From Epiperipatus broadwayi (Eukaryota; Onychophora; Udeonychophora; Euonychophora; Peripatidae), in the NCBI GenBank assembly GCA_028023455.1, contig JAQFVV010012396.1, positions 4,745,085 through 4,809,084 on the forward strand: DNA of 64,000 bases, given 5' to 3'. The notes beneath the pieces were generated by a model. It was not told the origin of the DNA and did not search any database. It saw nothing but the letters and a program-made list of their open reading frames with translations. This document shows positions 25,680 to 38,784 of this stretch, one piece after another (the first letter of the stretch is position 1; each line of letters starts with the position of its first letter). Both the position numbers and the translations under genes were made by a program.

Positions 25680-26560
25680 TCTTAAAATTTTCATTTGTTT
25701 TAAATAATAATCACGAGAAGGCATTAATTTTTTTTTCAATTTAATAACATTTTAATTTATTTAGAATAATTACTTACAGAAATAAAGAGCAGTTTTAAGC
25801 AATGTGCATACAAAGGATATATATATATTTTGTTTGGTAGTTTGTTTCAATTTAATAATTTATATAATAAAACATAATTTCCAAGCACAGTTTTTATTAG
25901 TAAGCAGATGGACATGCCGTTTGACAAAACATTAAAATAATTACTTTAAAAATACTTTAAGAGCAGTGGTGGGTGAAATTTCACACATATTAATGTCAAT
26001 CATATCAAAAAATTATGGTGTTTTAAGCACATGTACAAGGAATCTATATATTTTGTTTTAATTGATTAAAACTCAATCAAAATTTAAAATAATTTATTAC
26101 ATTTAATAAAAACAATTTTCAAGTGCAGTTTCGTTAGTAAAAAGCTAGACATGCAGTTTAACAAAAAAGTTAGAGTAATTACTTTAAAAATAAAGAGTAG
26201 GAGCCAGATGCAATTTAATACATTTTGATGTCAAATTTTTTGGAGCTTAGGAGTAAAAATGAATGAAACAAAAATTTTCACTTTACACAAAGGCAGTTTC
26301 AATAGTCAGTAAGTAAATAAATATGTCATTTAAAATAGATTTTCTACAATCTTTTGTGTAGAAAAAATAATCTGAAATACTGCCTACTTAAACATACAAA
26401 ATCTTAAAAAAATTGGAATATGTGCAAATTCCTCTCCAATCTCTAATATTATCAGTAAATTTTTTGTAACTTCTGAAACAAAACAAATAAATAAAAACTT
26501 TCACTTTACAGAGGCAAAAAGGCAGCTGGAATGATTAGTAAATAATAAAGCCCTCTTTTA
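25680..26560. repeat. Diverged tandem array, unit about 230 bp
   Basis: Blocks recur in order: aataattacttt...aaagagcag, then gcacatgtacaaggaatctata-like sequence, then ttttcaagtgcagttt, then agtaag.agatggacatgc. Anchors are near 25895, 26130 and 26290 for the cagttt..tagtaa block. Three to four units are visible, each clearly mutated. Confidence 0.6.
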
Positions 26561-27320
26561 AATTGGAAAAAAATTATTCAATTATAAAGAATTGATATAT
26601 ACTATAAATAATGCAAATGTATAATTAGTGACTTTAAATTTACTTAAAATAAAAATTATTTATTTTAATTTAATTAATTAAATTAAATAATTAAAATGTT
26701 AAATTGAAAAAAAAAATTAATGCCCTCATATGATCATTTAAAACAAATGAAAATTCTAAGAATAATTGATAACAGTGATGAAGTTATTGAACATGTTTCA
26801 TATTTTCCCCACCCTCAGTTTCATATCCATAAAACTAATTGCCATACTGAAAAGACAAGTATTTCAAATGGATTATGCTGGTATAACTCAGTTATATATT
26901 AATTTTCAAGCAATTCTATTGAATTTAAATATATTAAACCTTGATTTGAAAATTTTATACTAACTTAAAAAAGACCAAAAACAAGCAAACAATTTTCCAA
27001 ATCAATAAAAGCATTTAAAAGGAAAATCTGTATATTAAAAATTCTCTCTTCAAATAATAATGCTCTAATAGGAAATAGACATAAGGTACAACAGAAATGA
27101 TTTATATTTTACTAAGAAAAAATATAAATTTTATTTTTGTAAAACTCTAGTATTTGTGTTACTATCAAACTACACATGCATGTATAATTTAGTTATATAT
27201 AAATATATCAAAAATGACAAACTTTTATTTTATTTTGTAAGTTGCTTTTTATTTTGAACACAATAAATAATCACTTATTAATAAGATTCAAAACAAATAA
27301 AAAGAATATATATATATGAA
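26561..27320. other. AT-rich spacer
   Basis: Two overlapping open frames of 60 and 65 codons (26720-26963, +) match nothing I recognise. No other signal. Confidence 0.4.
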
Positions 27321-27367
27321 AAACAAAAAACACAAGTTAAAAACTTGCATACACTTGTATTTATGAC

Positions 27368-27636
27368 TATAGATGGTGTTATACCAAAAACACCTTCAAG
27401 CGTTTGTTTACATAAACGTCAGAGCGAGTATTTCACTATCTCTAACTTAACTGTTTCTTAAACACTCAGAGTTTGTGTTTTAGATCTAGTTTCTTAATCC
27501 TGTCCTTCACTGACAATAGCAAATAGCTTGAAATCATGATATGAAGGTGGAAATTAAGTTAGAGATAGTGAAATACTCGCTCTGACGTTTATGTAAACAA
27601 ACGCTTGAAGATGTTTTTGGTATAACGCCATCTATA
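27368..27636. mobile_element. Hairpin MITE FB-B2, asymmetric sibling of FB-B1
   Basis: The arms 27368-27450 and 27554-27636 pair over about 83 bp. The 103-bp centre is not self-complementary. Its right half (ttcactgacaatagcaaatag, continuing to about 27549) matches the inner right arm of FB-B1, while its left half is unrelated. The upstream block acaagttaaaaacttgc...ttgtatttatg (27330-27365) is shared with FB-B1, and (TA)n follows on the right. Confidence 0.8.
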
Positions 27637-27917
27637 ATCATATATATATATATAAGAATAATAAAAATAGTTGATATTTTTTATCTTCAGGAATATTCCA
27701 AAAATTTAAACTAACATTTTACACCTTTTATAATGTCTCAGTCTTGTCAAAATATAAGATGAGTTGATAAATGACATAAATTATCATACTGATATTGGAT
27801 TGAAATGTTAATATAGCAATGTAAAAAAACATAACATAGTTACTGTGTAAAAAATTCCATAAAGAATTACATTATAAGAAAATTAAAAAAAGGATAAAAT
27901 TAATTAAATAAAAGGAT

Positions 27918-29470
27918 TGGAAATGAAAATTTTTAGTCTATATTCATCCTTCAGTCCATCTCAAACTGTCAATACACATGACCATGCACATTCTAAAAAG
28001 AGGAATGATCCCCAATATGCATTTCATGCAGAACCAGCACTCTTCAGTTGGACCAGATCATAATCTCTTGTATGTACAATCAGTGCTCAGATTATATTAA
28101 GATAGCAATTCCTTAAACTTTAATGGACATTTTACAATCCTCTCATTTTTTCAACAACTTAACAATCCATTTCATTGAAAAAACAATGATGGAATGCTCA
28201 ATGCCTTTGGTGGTTTTGATATTGTAGTCAAATCCAAATAGACATTATATCAATCTGTCCCCTCATATTATCTATCCATTTATATTAATAAGAGAGAAAT
28301 ATATTGGACTTATAGTATGATGTAGCCTATTTCCAAGGCAATATCTAATTATTCTATGCATTCAGTATACTAAATGTTTACTATAGTAAATAAAGAGATT
28401 TGAACCTAAATTTTTCAGTCTATGTTCATCCTCCATGCTATTAGTTTGAAATAGAGTGGTGGATGAATATAGATGAAGGATAAAATCCCTCTATTTACTA
28501 CAGTAAACATTCAGTATACTGAATAAATAAGTTAATTATATATTATAATTAAGATAGTTTACATTATTGTATAAGTCCAGCCCATACCTCTCCTATTAAT
28601 ATAAATGAATGTAAGGGTATCATAATATGAGGGGTTAGATTAACATAATGGCTACATGTATATGACTACAATATCAAATCCACCAAGAACTTTGATCATT
28701 CCATCATTGGTTTTTCAATAAAATGGTTGGGTGAGAAGATTTAAGTCTGTTTACTAAAGTTTAAGAAATTTCTATCTCAATATAAGCCGAGTCCTGGTTA
28801 TATATGTATGTGAAAGATTATGATCTGGTGCAAATGAGGAGAGCTGGTTTTGCATGAAATACATTTATTGGGAATTATTTATCTTTTCCACATGTGTGCA
28901 GTCATGTATTTCAACTGTTTGAGATGAAGTGACTGAAAATTCTAAGTTCAAATTCCTCATTTACTCTAATAAACATTCAGTATACTGAATGGATAGATTA
29001 ATTACATATTGCCTGGGAAATAGGTAACATTAAACTGCAAATTCAGCCCATCTCTCTCCTATTAATGTAAATGGGTACATAATGGTTCAATAATATTAGG
29101 GGTTAAATTGACATAATGTCTACATAAGTATGACTGCAATATCAAATCCACTAACAGGTTTGAGAGCTCTATTATTGTTTTTACAATGAAACAGATGGTT
29201 GAATTGAAAATATTGAAGCCTGTCCATTAAAGTTTAAGGAATTGCTATCTTAATAAAATCCAAGCAATGACTATACATATTTGTGAGAGATTATGATCTG
29301 ATATATCTGGTAAATGCTGGTTCTGCATGAAATATATATTGGAGGTCATTTATTTTTTTCTCATGTGTGTGGTCATGGGTATTGAATTTTTGAGATGGAG
29401 TGGAGGAAGAACATGGTTCAAATCCATCTATTTACTATAGTAAACATTCAATATACTGAATAATAGATTA
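27918..29470. mobile_element. Cluster of three FB-A3 foldback units
   Basis: Unit A (about 27918-28395) is followed by two units in the opposite orientation, B (about 28490-28970) and C (about 28975-29450), which are direct repeats of each other with a period near 480 bp. Each unit carries a ccagcactc..cagttgg.ccagatcataatctct-type core shared with FB-A1. The units are bordered by two adjacent palindromes of the form tttactatagtaaa and attcagtatactgaat, seen near 28365, 28491, 28970 and 29430. Identity between units is moderate, so the cluster is not recent. No coding capacity. Confidence 0.7.
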
Positions 29471-29710
29471 ATATTAGTTAAAATATATATTGTAAATTAA
29501 AGATGCAACATATGAAAAATAGAAATGCTCAATAAAATGTTCTACCACTACACTGAGCCATTCAAAGTAATAAAATAATAACTGAACTTTACTAAAGTAA
29601 CTCTCTGGCTAGTAAAAACAAAATATCAGCAATCCAATAGTCAATTTTCCATTGATCTTTTGCTTTTTTTCAAAGAGAAAATAAAATAATTTAAAATAGT
29701 ATATTAAGAA

Positions 29711-29737
29711 AAATATATAAAATTCTGTAAATTAATG

Positions 29738-29772
<35 letters not shown>

Positions 29773-29794
29773 TATAAAATTCTGTAAATTAATG

Positions 29795-29823
<29 letters not shown>
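29711..29823. repeat. Tandem duplication with (AT)n tails
   Basis: The segment aaaatatataaaattctg...aatgcaat plus an (AT)n run occurs twice in a row, almost identically. Confidence 0.85.
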
Positions 29824-29831
<8 letters not shown>

Positions 29832-30098
29832 CATGGGATGTAGTAAGGAAAACTATAGGGAAAAAAATAAAAAATCATAAAATATCATATTGACAATGGA
29901 ATAAAAGTTAATTTAGCAATAAAAAATATCATTGTTAAAAATGATATTAAAAAGTATATATAAGAATTCTACAAAAAAATATATATAGTAATAAAGTTTA
30001 AAAGATAAAATAGTTTCTATAATAATAATAGCAGAAAATAAAATAAAACATTATAAATTATAGTGTTTTCCTGAAGGATTGTAATGTTGTTATTTTAG

Positions 30099-30292
30099 TT
30101 GTATTTATATATTGAACTATTTCCATCATCTAGTATTGAGTATAGAATGTCTTTTGAAAAAATGTAACTTTATTTAAATTTTCAAAATACATTCAACTGT
30201 TAGTAATAGCACACAGGTTAGTATATGCATAATGTTTTAAGAGGTATTATTTCAATACTAGATGATGGAAATAGTCCAATATATAAATACAA
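30099..30292. mobile_element. Short element with 41-bp terminal inverted repeats
   Basis: 30099-30139 (ttgtatttatatattgaac..., ending ctagtattga) is the reverse complement of 30252-30292 with about one mismatch. Left end and interior match 38785-38940, so the 194-bp element looks like the terminal part of a longer element closed off by an inverted end. Confidence 0.7.
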
Positions 30293-31680
30293 TTATAAAT
30301 TACAGATGAAATAAATATATTGTTACATTTATAAAAAATGTGAAAGCAGTACAAAACGATTAAATTATTGTAAATATTTTCAAAAAAGAAAAAATTTATT
30401 AGCAAAAAACACAAAATATTATTGTATAATTATAAATAGACAAACACAATACTGTTACTAATATTTAATGTAAGCAAAAAAGTATTAGCAATTTTAAACC
30501 TACCCTTCTTTTAACATCTGCATGTAGTGTATTTACTAGAATATCACAAACTGTCTATAGAAAATGTGACATTCAAAATAACCAAGAAAAACAATAGGGA
30601 TTTAATGTTAATTATAGCATAGTAGATGCTATTGGTAAAATGTAAAAGCTATTGAAAACAAGTTATCCCAATAATTAATAGAGTAATAAATCACTGGTCT
30701 CTGCTCATATAAGTTCAAGCCTTGTGTTTGTCAATAAGATTTTAACATGGAACATTTTTATCCTAGCTTTATATTTTTTTAACTTGAACATCCTGTTTAA
30801 ACCCATGATTAGATCATCAATACTCAGTTAGGTAAAACTTGAAATTTTTCATTCTCACCACAGGCTTTGAATTTTTTAATCGGATAAACTGATAATAAAA
30901 AACCCACTTATCTCTCTAATAGTGACTGGTAAATAGATATTTAGATATTCATTGTTAGAGAATAAACATTTTCTCTTGAATCTGTATTCATCATATTTAT
31001 CTTAGCAAACATTATGTTTTCTATCATAATGGTAAAGATAAAACAGACATTAAACGTTTTATAACATCATAAAAACCTCAGTGGCAGCTTTTGTAAAAAA
31101 AATAGAACAGAAGATATTACTCACTAAGTTTTCAAATGTTTGTGTTTTATTTTTTAGTTAAAAATAAGATACTTAATTACAAATATTAGTTGGTTAAACA
31201 GATTATGTAGGCTGTTTATGTGAAAGAAAAAAACCTAAGCTTGATTAGAACCTAAAAAAAAAATGTTTTTATCATGAATTAAATAGAAGTCATGATAGAT
31301 GGATATGAAGATTATGGTTTTTATTAATTTATTTATTTAAAAATATTACTTGAATAAAGGCATCATTTATATCATTAAAATGCTAATATTAGTAAAATGT
31401 TCCAGCCAGTTGATAAAATGCTTACTTTGTTCAATGATGACTTATTAAGTTAAGCAATCATTATCATTAATAATAGCTTATATGGTTTTATGATTTTACA
31501 ATTAGTGTCTGTATGCATAAAAACAGTTTTATGTAACCATAAATAAATAAATATTTTGATCTGCATTTTTAGTGTTTGACTTTTAATATTCATATTTGTA
31601 ATATATTAACACTTTTGTCATTTTAATTTTAAATAAATGTCAAATTACTAGTCATAGTTTTTAAAACAATCAAACACAGT
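30293..31680. other. AT-rich spacer
   Basis: No gene, repeat partner or motif recognised. Confidence 0.5.
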
Positions 31681-33453
31681 ATATATATATATATCAAAAT
31701 ACAGTAAAATTTACATAAATTATATACTTTTTAAAATAGTGAAATAATAAATATAGATATATCTCGCATGAAATTTATAAATGAAATTTTTAAAAAAGCT
31801 AAGAATAAAGCTATTGATAGTTATACATATTATAACTTATATCCATTATCGGCTATTTGTCCTAGGATATTTTTGAATATAAAGCTGCATAAAGAAAATT
31901 TTCCATTGAGATTGATGGTTGATTTTGGTAGTGCATAATATTATCAAACATGTATATATATTGAATTATTACTTCAAGATATCTTAGGTTTTGGAGAATA
32001 TACTGTTTTATCATCATTTGATTTTGTGGATAAAATGAAGAATATAAATATAGAGTTACATGACACAATTTGTACTTTTGATATAAATGAAATGTATGGA
32101 TCAATAGATCGAACAGAGTCAATTAATATTATTTATAATACTCTTGTTTCAAAAAATGTAAAGTATGATCTTATAAATTTTATTATAAAAGTATAGCAGT
32201 TTATTGCTAAAAATATTTATGTTAATTTTAATAATAAATATTATAAAATGAGTTATAGTTGTCCAATGGGTCTTTCTGCTGTTGCTCAAATTTGTAATTT
32301 TGTTATATCAACTTATGAAAGTAAAATTTTAAAGTAATTGAAATTTCAAGAAATTAAAGTATATCATAGATATATGGTTGATGTTTTTATTTGTGGAAAA
32401 CAAGATTTAATAATCAATTTATTTAATGAATTAAATCAGATTAAGGATATAAAGTGGATTATAACTGAAGAGAAATACAATTCCATAAAATTCTTGGATA
32501 TTCAAGTTACACATAATTATAACAGTTTGGATTATCTTATGTTAATTAAACCAATTGAAACTAGAGATTTTATTCCATATGAATCACATGTATCTACATG
32601 TCATAAGTTGTCTGGATTGAAATCATTCTTATTTCAAAATGAAAAATTGTGCAAATATTCTAGTGATAAAATAAAAAATGTGCATTTATTTGTTAATGAC
32701 TTGTTAAAAATTGGTTATTATAAAAATGCTATGACTAATATTATTAAAAAATTTAAAAGGAATCAACATTATAATAAAATTAAAAATAAAAATAATATCA
32801 AAATGAAATGGATTTCAATGCCATTTATATTGGATGTGCAGGTCAAGTTTATTAAGAGAATTTATAATGGTTTGGGTCATATTGCTTTTTTCTCAACAAA
32901 TAATATAAATAGATTACTTAATAACTCTAAAATTCAAAATTCAAAGTTTAATCAAAATTCTATTATATAGAGATTGATATGTGTATGTGGTGTACAATAC
33001 ATTGGTGAATCTAAGTGTACATTTGAGAAGAGAATAAAAGAGCATATGCTTTTATATAATAGAATTCAAAAAGAGAAACAATCTGGAATAGATGTAAATA
33101 AACCTTCATAATCTGTTATATTTGATCATAATAAATCTTGTCAATATGGATTTAAATTTGATTATAAAAATATGAAAATTATTCAATTTGAATGTTGTCA
33201 TAATAAACATAAAATAAAAAAGCAATGTTAATTTCAAGAAATCATCAAATGTTAATAAATCACCAGTCATCAAATGTTAAGATAACAGAATTGTGTAAAA
33301 TCTGAATTGAACTATGGGTATTGTTAAAGATTGTCTTGTTTTGATTATTCAATGTTATACAGTTGATAAAGACTACAAAATGTATAGTCAAAAGTACTTC
33401 TAAAAAGTACATAATTTATGTAAATTTTACTGTATTTTGATATATATATATAT
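31681..33453 (+). mobile_element. Penelope-like retroelement flanked by 52-bp inverted repeats
   Basis: 31681-31732 and 33402-33453 are inverted copies (51 of 52 positions match): an (AT)n tract followed by caaaatacagtaaaatttac. Between them lies one long reading frame with reverse transcriptase and GIY-YIG motifs. Penelope-like elements are known for this domain pair and for partly inverted terminal repeats. The RT N-terminus is short, so the copy is probably 5'-truncated. Confidence 0.8.
31741..33255 (+). pseudogene. Penelope-like RT plus GIY-YIG endonuclease, stop-riddled
   Basis: One frame can be followed throughout without a frameshift. In order it shows an N-terminal NLYPLSAICPRIF...FPLRLMVDFGS block (about 31831-31930), TFDINEMYGSI (the D-x-x-x-x-Y RT box, near 32083), CPMGLSAVAQICNFVI (near 32260), HRYMVDVF (near 32365) and FLDIQVTHNY (near 32490). 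After a stop come CVCGVQYIGES..EKRIKEH (near 32980-33045) and SVIFDHN...FDYKNMKII, the GIY-YIG endonuclease of this family. The catalytic Y-x-D-D reads YMVD, so the first aspartate is lost. In-frame stops lie at 31936, 32194, 32335, 32968, 33109 and 33229. The longest open part is 32338-32970. No functional product is expected. Confidence 0.85.
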
Positions 33454-33459
33454 TGATTT

Positions 33460-36400
33460 GTAGATTACATATATTGTGTAACAAATACAGATATCAAACT
33501 TAATTTATTATATATATATATATAGTGTGAATTTAAATTCTCACAATGTAACTGCAGGTCAAGTGTTGTAGAGATTTTTTTTTTTTTTTTAAATTATGAT
33601 TTATTTTCATGCAATCAGAGTTATTGCATATAATAGTAATTAAAGTGCAGATGTAATGTATTAGTCATGTCAGAGTTGCTATTCTAAGAGAGTATTATTT
33701 TAAACACAATCTAATATAAATGTACTTTAATAACTTTTAAACTTATTAATTTAAATTCTTCGCAATTACAAGTGCTTAAACATAAAATTGTTGTTTATTT
33801 AAAATATAATAATTTAGTTTTACACCTTCTAGAGTAGTAAAATTAAAAATAGTCTCAGCTAACTGTTATAATCCTTTTATTAAATAAATATGTTATAAAA
33901 CAACTTCAAAATAGATTTAAATTAAATATTTAAGCTAGTTGTAAATAAAATGTGTAATTTAATTTTAGTAAAATAGTTAATCCTTTTATAGTTTATTTTA
34001 AAATGCAGTTAAAATGCTGATTTATGATAGTATTATAATCTAATTTTTGTTTAGATAAAAACTTCAAGTTTAAACAATTAAGAAACTTGATATCTTTAAA
34101 CCAATAGTTAGCATATATATTAAAATTATTATTCTTAGATAAAGAAGCACATATGTTAAAATTATTATTCCTAGATAAAAAATTAAATATTAGTATATGT
34201 GAGTACATGCATGAAATTTGTTAATTATTTAAAAATACTTTTTGGTCAAAAAAAAATAAATATTTAAAATTAATTTAATTATCTAATATTTAAATGTATC
34301 TATTTAAAAGAAAATTCGGTATAATTCAAATCATGTTCTGAGAATTTAAAAGCATAAAATGTATTTTTATTTTTATAGTACTATAATATTTTTTTACTTA
34401 TTAAACAATCTATTAAATACTTATTTTAAAAAGATGATATCTAGACAATTAAGTCTAAAATTTTCTATATGTTAATTAGATTTATTTTTAGAAATTTATA
34501 CTCATTTACATAAGCATTTGAACTTTCAGTTAATTAGATTGTCTGGGATAAATATTTCAGTTGTTAATCATGCAATCAATTTCCATCACATGACTTACTT
34601 TATAAAAGTTTGGTTTGCCAAACTTTCACACACATCTGATTTTTATTTTGTGCTTTCAAGTTGTAACTTTTTATAACCATTTATTATTTTCTGACTTAAG
34701 TGAAATATGCATTGCTAAAATATTTATCTATTCAGGTATTCTTTTAATCTAAACTTTCAATGCTTCAATTTATCTCAATCATTTATGGAAGATTGCTTTC
34801 AATTCATGTATATATTGCAGGAAGTGATATATTGTTTCAACATATTAAGACAGTTGTATGCTTTGTAAGAATTTTATTAATTCAAATTTATTGTTTTATT
34901 AAATTCAAATTATATTTTAAGATGGATAATTCTTAAATTAATTACTAGAACTTTTAAACAATTTTTTATTAATTCTGAAGATAACTTATCTGCTACTTTT
35001 AAACGAACTTTAAAAACAATCCTTATTTGAATATTGAATGTTGGTATCATTTTCTAGAATGTTTTCTTTTGGATTAATTCCATATTATCATTGAATTTGA
35101 ACTTTTATCCAGAACAGCAGGAGCCACCAAGTGATAAAAAAATTCAAAAATGTTAATTACTAACATATAAATGTCAAGTGATAATCATTAACAAGTTATT
35201 TATCTACTTATTTTATGAATGCTCATTTATAACTGTATATTTATTTTAAAATTATTTCAAAGGAAGGACACATTTGTTTTCTTTATTTATTACATGCTAG
35301 ACTTTGATTATAAACCATTATAAGAGACATTATTTATGCATTTATCTATTAAAAGAGTTTTAAATTATCATCATTATTTTAAAAAAAAAATTTAACAACA
35401 ATACCCCTTTATATTTTCTAAAAAATATGAAGAGAATATTATATTTCTTAAAAAAGTTTTCACTGCTGAATGTGATAGGGAGAATATGTTTTATTCGAAG
35501 TAAAATTATGCTTCAAAAGGAAAATATAACTGAAATTTGATTTAATGCCTATTTAATCTGTGTATTACTAATAAGGACTTACACTTATTAAATACATTAT
35601 ATTCTCAATGAAATGCCGTTTTATAAAGATATAAAATTTTATTTATCATTTTTCATATTTGCAAGAACTTACTCTTTATTTGATGATGTATTCCAGAGAG
35701 TTTTATAAAAATATTATTGAATTCACAGTATTTACAATGAATGAAGTATATTTTCAATGCATTTGCTCCAAATTATTAACATATATTTGCTCTTTAAAAA
35801 AGTTCATTTTTATTTTGTTACCACATTCTATTTTCCCTTTGGATATATTGATTTAAAAGTTTCTCACCATACTCCATGTACAATATTTACTCTTCATTAA
35901 TAGATGTCAGAAAGTTATAAACTGTGCTCTTTAAAAAAAAATTAATTTCATATATACAATGTGGTACATAAAATTTATAATGCTCATTATATTGTGATTT
36001 TACACACTATTACAAATTTGTGCAATGTTTATATGATTCATCATTCTACTTAATTTAGTTTATGTTAATTTTTTTAGAATGATTATATTTTTGTTTGTAT
36101 CAGTAATTTCCAATTTCTGTGTATCTCATATTTTAAATTATTGTTATTGCTTAAGTTTATAATGTCATCTGGATGTCCTATAGAAACTTTAGTGTATCCA
36201 AGAAAATTATTTGACATTATCACATATAATGGTATGAACATCAAGATTTAAGTATTCTTTATTTTATTAGTAAATGGATATGAAATATTTAATTTACTAT
36301 TTATTTATTTTTATATGCATTATATACATTTATGTTGTTCTGAATAATTTTATGTATAGATTTAACATGTATTTTCATGTTAAGTTCTCAAAAAATTAAT

Positions 36401-36984
36401 AGTGCATCAAATATTTTAGACTGTATTATATCTGTCTCATTTTGGAGTTATTTTGATTGTACATAACTGCTTGACCAAGTTCAAGAAGCTGATATATATT
36501 TTTATTATTGAATTATTTTGGCACACTTTTATATGTTAAGCTATAATTTTATGCTATATTTATTATTTTATCAATTTATACATCACTTATATGTTATTAT
36601 TTTAAGAAATGGTAGTTTTTTTCTTTCTTATAGATTATTGTATTACACCAGTGAGTTTTGTTATATTTTGTGATACTAAGCATACAATCTATTATTTCAG
36701 AAACCCCTTTCTTTTGATGGGTTGTTCTCATATTTCATGATTAGAGACAAAGTCCTAGTTCTTTGCTGCTTTCATGTGTAGTTGCTTATGTTGCTATTCT
36801 ATATTGCCTTTGCTTTTTCAATCCTTTAATGTTGATTTTAATGATATATCATCTAAAGTCATGTGTAATGCCCAACCATATCTTTATCCTGGAAGTTGAT
36901 GTTTTGGAGGTAATGCATAATGTCAACCATGCCTTCAGTTGCACTCTTTGTAAATCACAGTGGTTTTTCATGTGTAGCTCTTGT
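33460..36984. other. AT-rich stretch with minor repeats
   Basis: No gene recognised. A 38-bp unit containing attattattc.tagataaa occurs twice in tandem near 34115-34190. At 34605-34630 a tttataaaag box precedes a small perfect hairpin (aagtttgg tttg ccaaactt). It looks promoter-like but has no partner or ORF. A 74-codon open frame (36763-36987, +) is unrecognised. Confidence 0.4.
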
Positions 36985-38760
36985 TGATATGCTTATTTAG
37001 CATATCCAAAGTTCTGTATAGATCATTTGTAATTACCTTGGTAAAAGGTTTTGTATAAAACTGATAAAAAACTGATAGGTCTATCATTTCTAATATTTTC
37101 TTTATCATCATTTTAAAATATTAATATCAATACTGCATTTTTTCAATTGCCTGGTATATCTTTATCATTTAGACATTTGGTATATAACTTTGCCAAAATG
37201 TTTTTTTTATTTCTTCACCTGCTTCTTTTAATATATTAATTGTAATTTCCATCATTACCTGAAGCTTTTTCTTTTTTCATAAATTTAATTGCATGTCTCA
37301 CTTCTTCATTTAAAATCCTGAACAATTCAGAAGATATAATAGTTGTAGAATGTACTTTTTTATTATTATATAATTCTTGATAGAACTCTTCTATTTATTT
37401 CATGATGTCATCTTTTTTTCTAATAATAATTTTATTTTTTTTCTTATTGCAGATATAAGTTTCCAAACTCTTGAGACTTTTATTTTTTTCTATAGCTTTC
37501 CTTACTAGTTCACAATTATATTTTTTTATATCATCATCAATTCTTTTTCACACCACTTTACAAAATTCAAGCTAGTAATTCCTTTTTAATGTATCATTTT
37601 TATATATCTTCATATTCTTATTTTTTTCATTAATTCTCTCAGTAAAAAATTTATTAATCAATTGCTGCTTTTTTCTACCAGTTATCTTTGCTGCAGTTTT
37701 TAAAAGTGTATCAGTTATTTTCCATTTAATTTCATTCAAATTTGAATCATGTTCAAAATCTGTTAATATTAAAAAACAATTTGCAAGTTCTAATTTAAAT
37801 TCATTAGAATGTTTCTGAAGATTAGGAATATCAACTGTAAATATTGTTTTTCTTAATAAATTTTTATCTCTCCAGTTTTGCATTAACATCTATCTTGCAT
37901 TTTACTAATTGATGATGACTTCCTGTATTGAATTTATTAAGAACATTACAATCTTGAAATATCTACTTTCTGTTAGTCAAATTATAATACAATTATGCTG
38001 TATTTTCATTTGGATGCTTCCATGTCCATTTCCTTTTAACAATTTTTTCAAAAAAAGAATTCATATTATAGAGATTTTCTTTTTCTGCAAACTCCACAAG
38101 TCTATGCCTTCCCTCATTTCGATTACCATAACCAAATTTACCTACAACACTTTCATCTTTCAATGGTTTGCCAATTCTAGTATTAAAGTCTCCCACAATA
38201 ATTTTAAAATATTGTTTGATCTGATCAAAAGTCTTTTGTATATCCATATAAAAATCCTCTACTACTTCATCATTATGAGAACATGTTGGACATAAACCTA
38301 AATTATCTGCATTTGCTATCTGCTATTAAGTTGAATAAATAATCTTGTCACTCTGTCCAATACACCATCAATCTCACAATGTTGTTCTTTTATTTTTTAT
38401 TTATAATGAATCCTACTCCACTTGTACTTCCAATACAAATTTGTGCCTTTGTAGTAGAATACATTACCATTTTTTAAATCAATTGTCTCTTTGCCCTTTT
38501 TTTCTATAAGTCCAATAATTGTCCATTTAATATGAGACAATTCTTGCAATTTTCTTTCACTTGAAAGAGATATAAAGTTGTAAGTACCTAAATAAATTGT
38601 CATCATTAAATGGTAATCTGGTTTCACATTCAGGGGATTCTTATCAACCATCTTTGACCATTAACTGATGCCTTGGCTGATGACTTTACAGCCTCTTGGG
38701 ATTAAAGACTATAATTTAATTTTGTCTGTCATGGTTGTAAATATCTATTAGAAAAAAAGT
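36985..38760 (-). pseudogene. RTE-type LINE copy 4, best preserved endonuclease
   Basis: On the minus strand, 38651-38397 encodes the first endonuclease block (YLGTYNFISLSSERKLQEL, then a GLIEKKGKETIDLKNGN-type segment). 38247-37993 encodes the core with GDFNTRIG, a GKFGYGNRNEGRHRLVEF block and WTWKHPNENTA. 37889-37572 encodes the linker between endonuclease and RT. RT pieces follow: KLYTKCLNDKDIPGN near 37140-37210 and a RPIS...FTKVITNDLYRTLD segment to about 36990. The parent ORF is interrupted by stops and the RT C-terminus is missing. Motifs resemble the endonuclease family annotated in many animals as craniofacial development protein 2-like, which derives from RTE/BovB-type LINEs. Confidence 0.85.
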
Positions 38761-38784
38761 CTCTCACACACATTTTATCTTTGT

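Noticed and set aside
32338-32970. The 210-codon open frame as an independent gene
   Set aside because: Homology continues in the same frame through stops on both sides. It is one part of the Penelope-like reverse transcriptase pseudogene.
31741-33255. Recoded stop codons (TAA/TAG read as amino acids)
   Set aside because: The intact gag in the same window uses a normal stop, stops appear at no consistently conserved residue, and the RT catalytic aspartate is lost. Decay is simpler.
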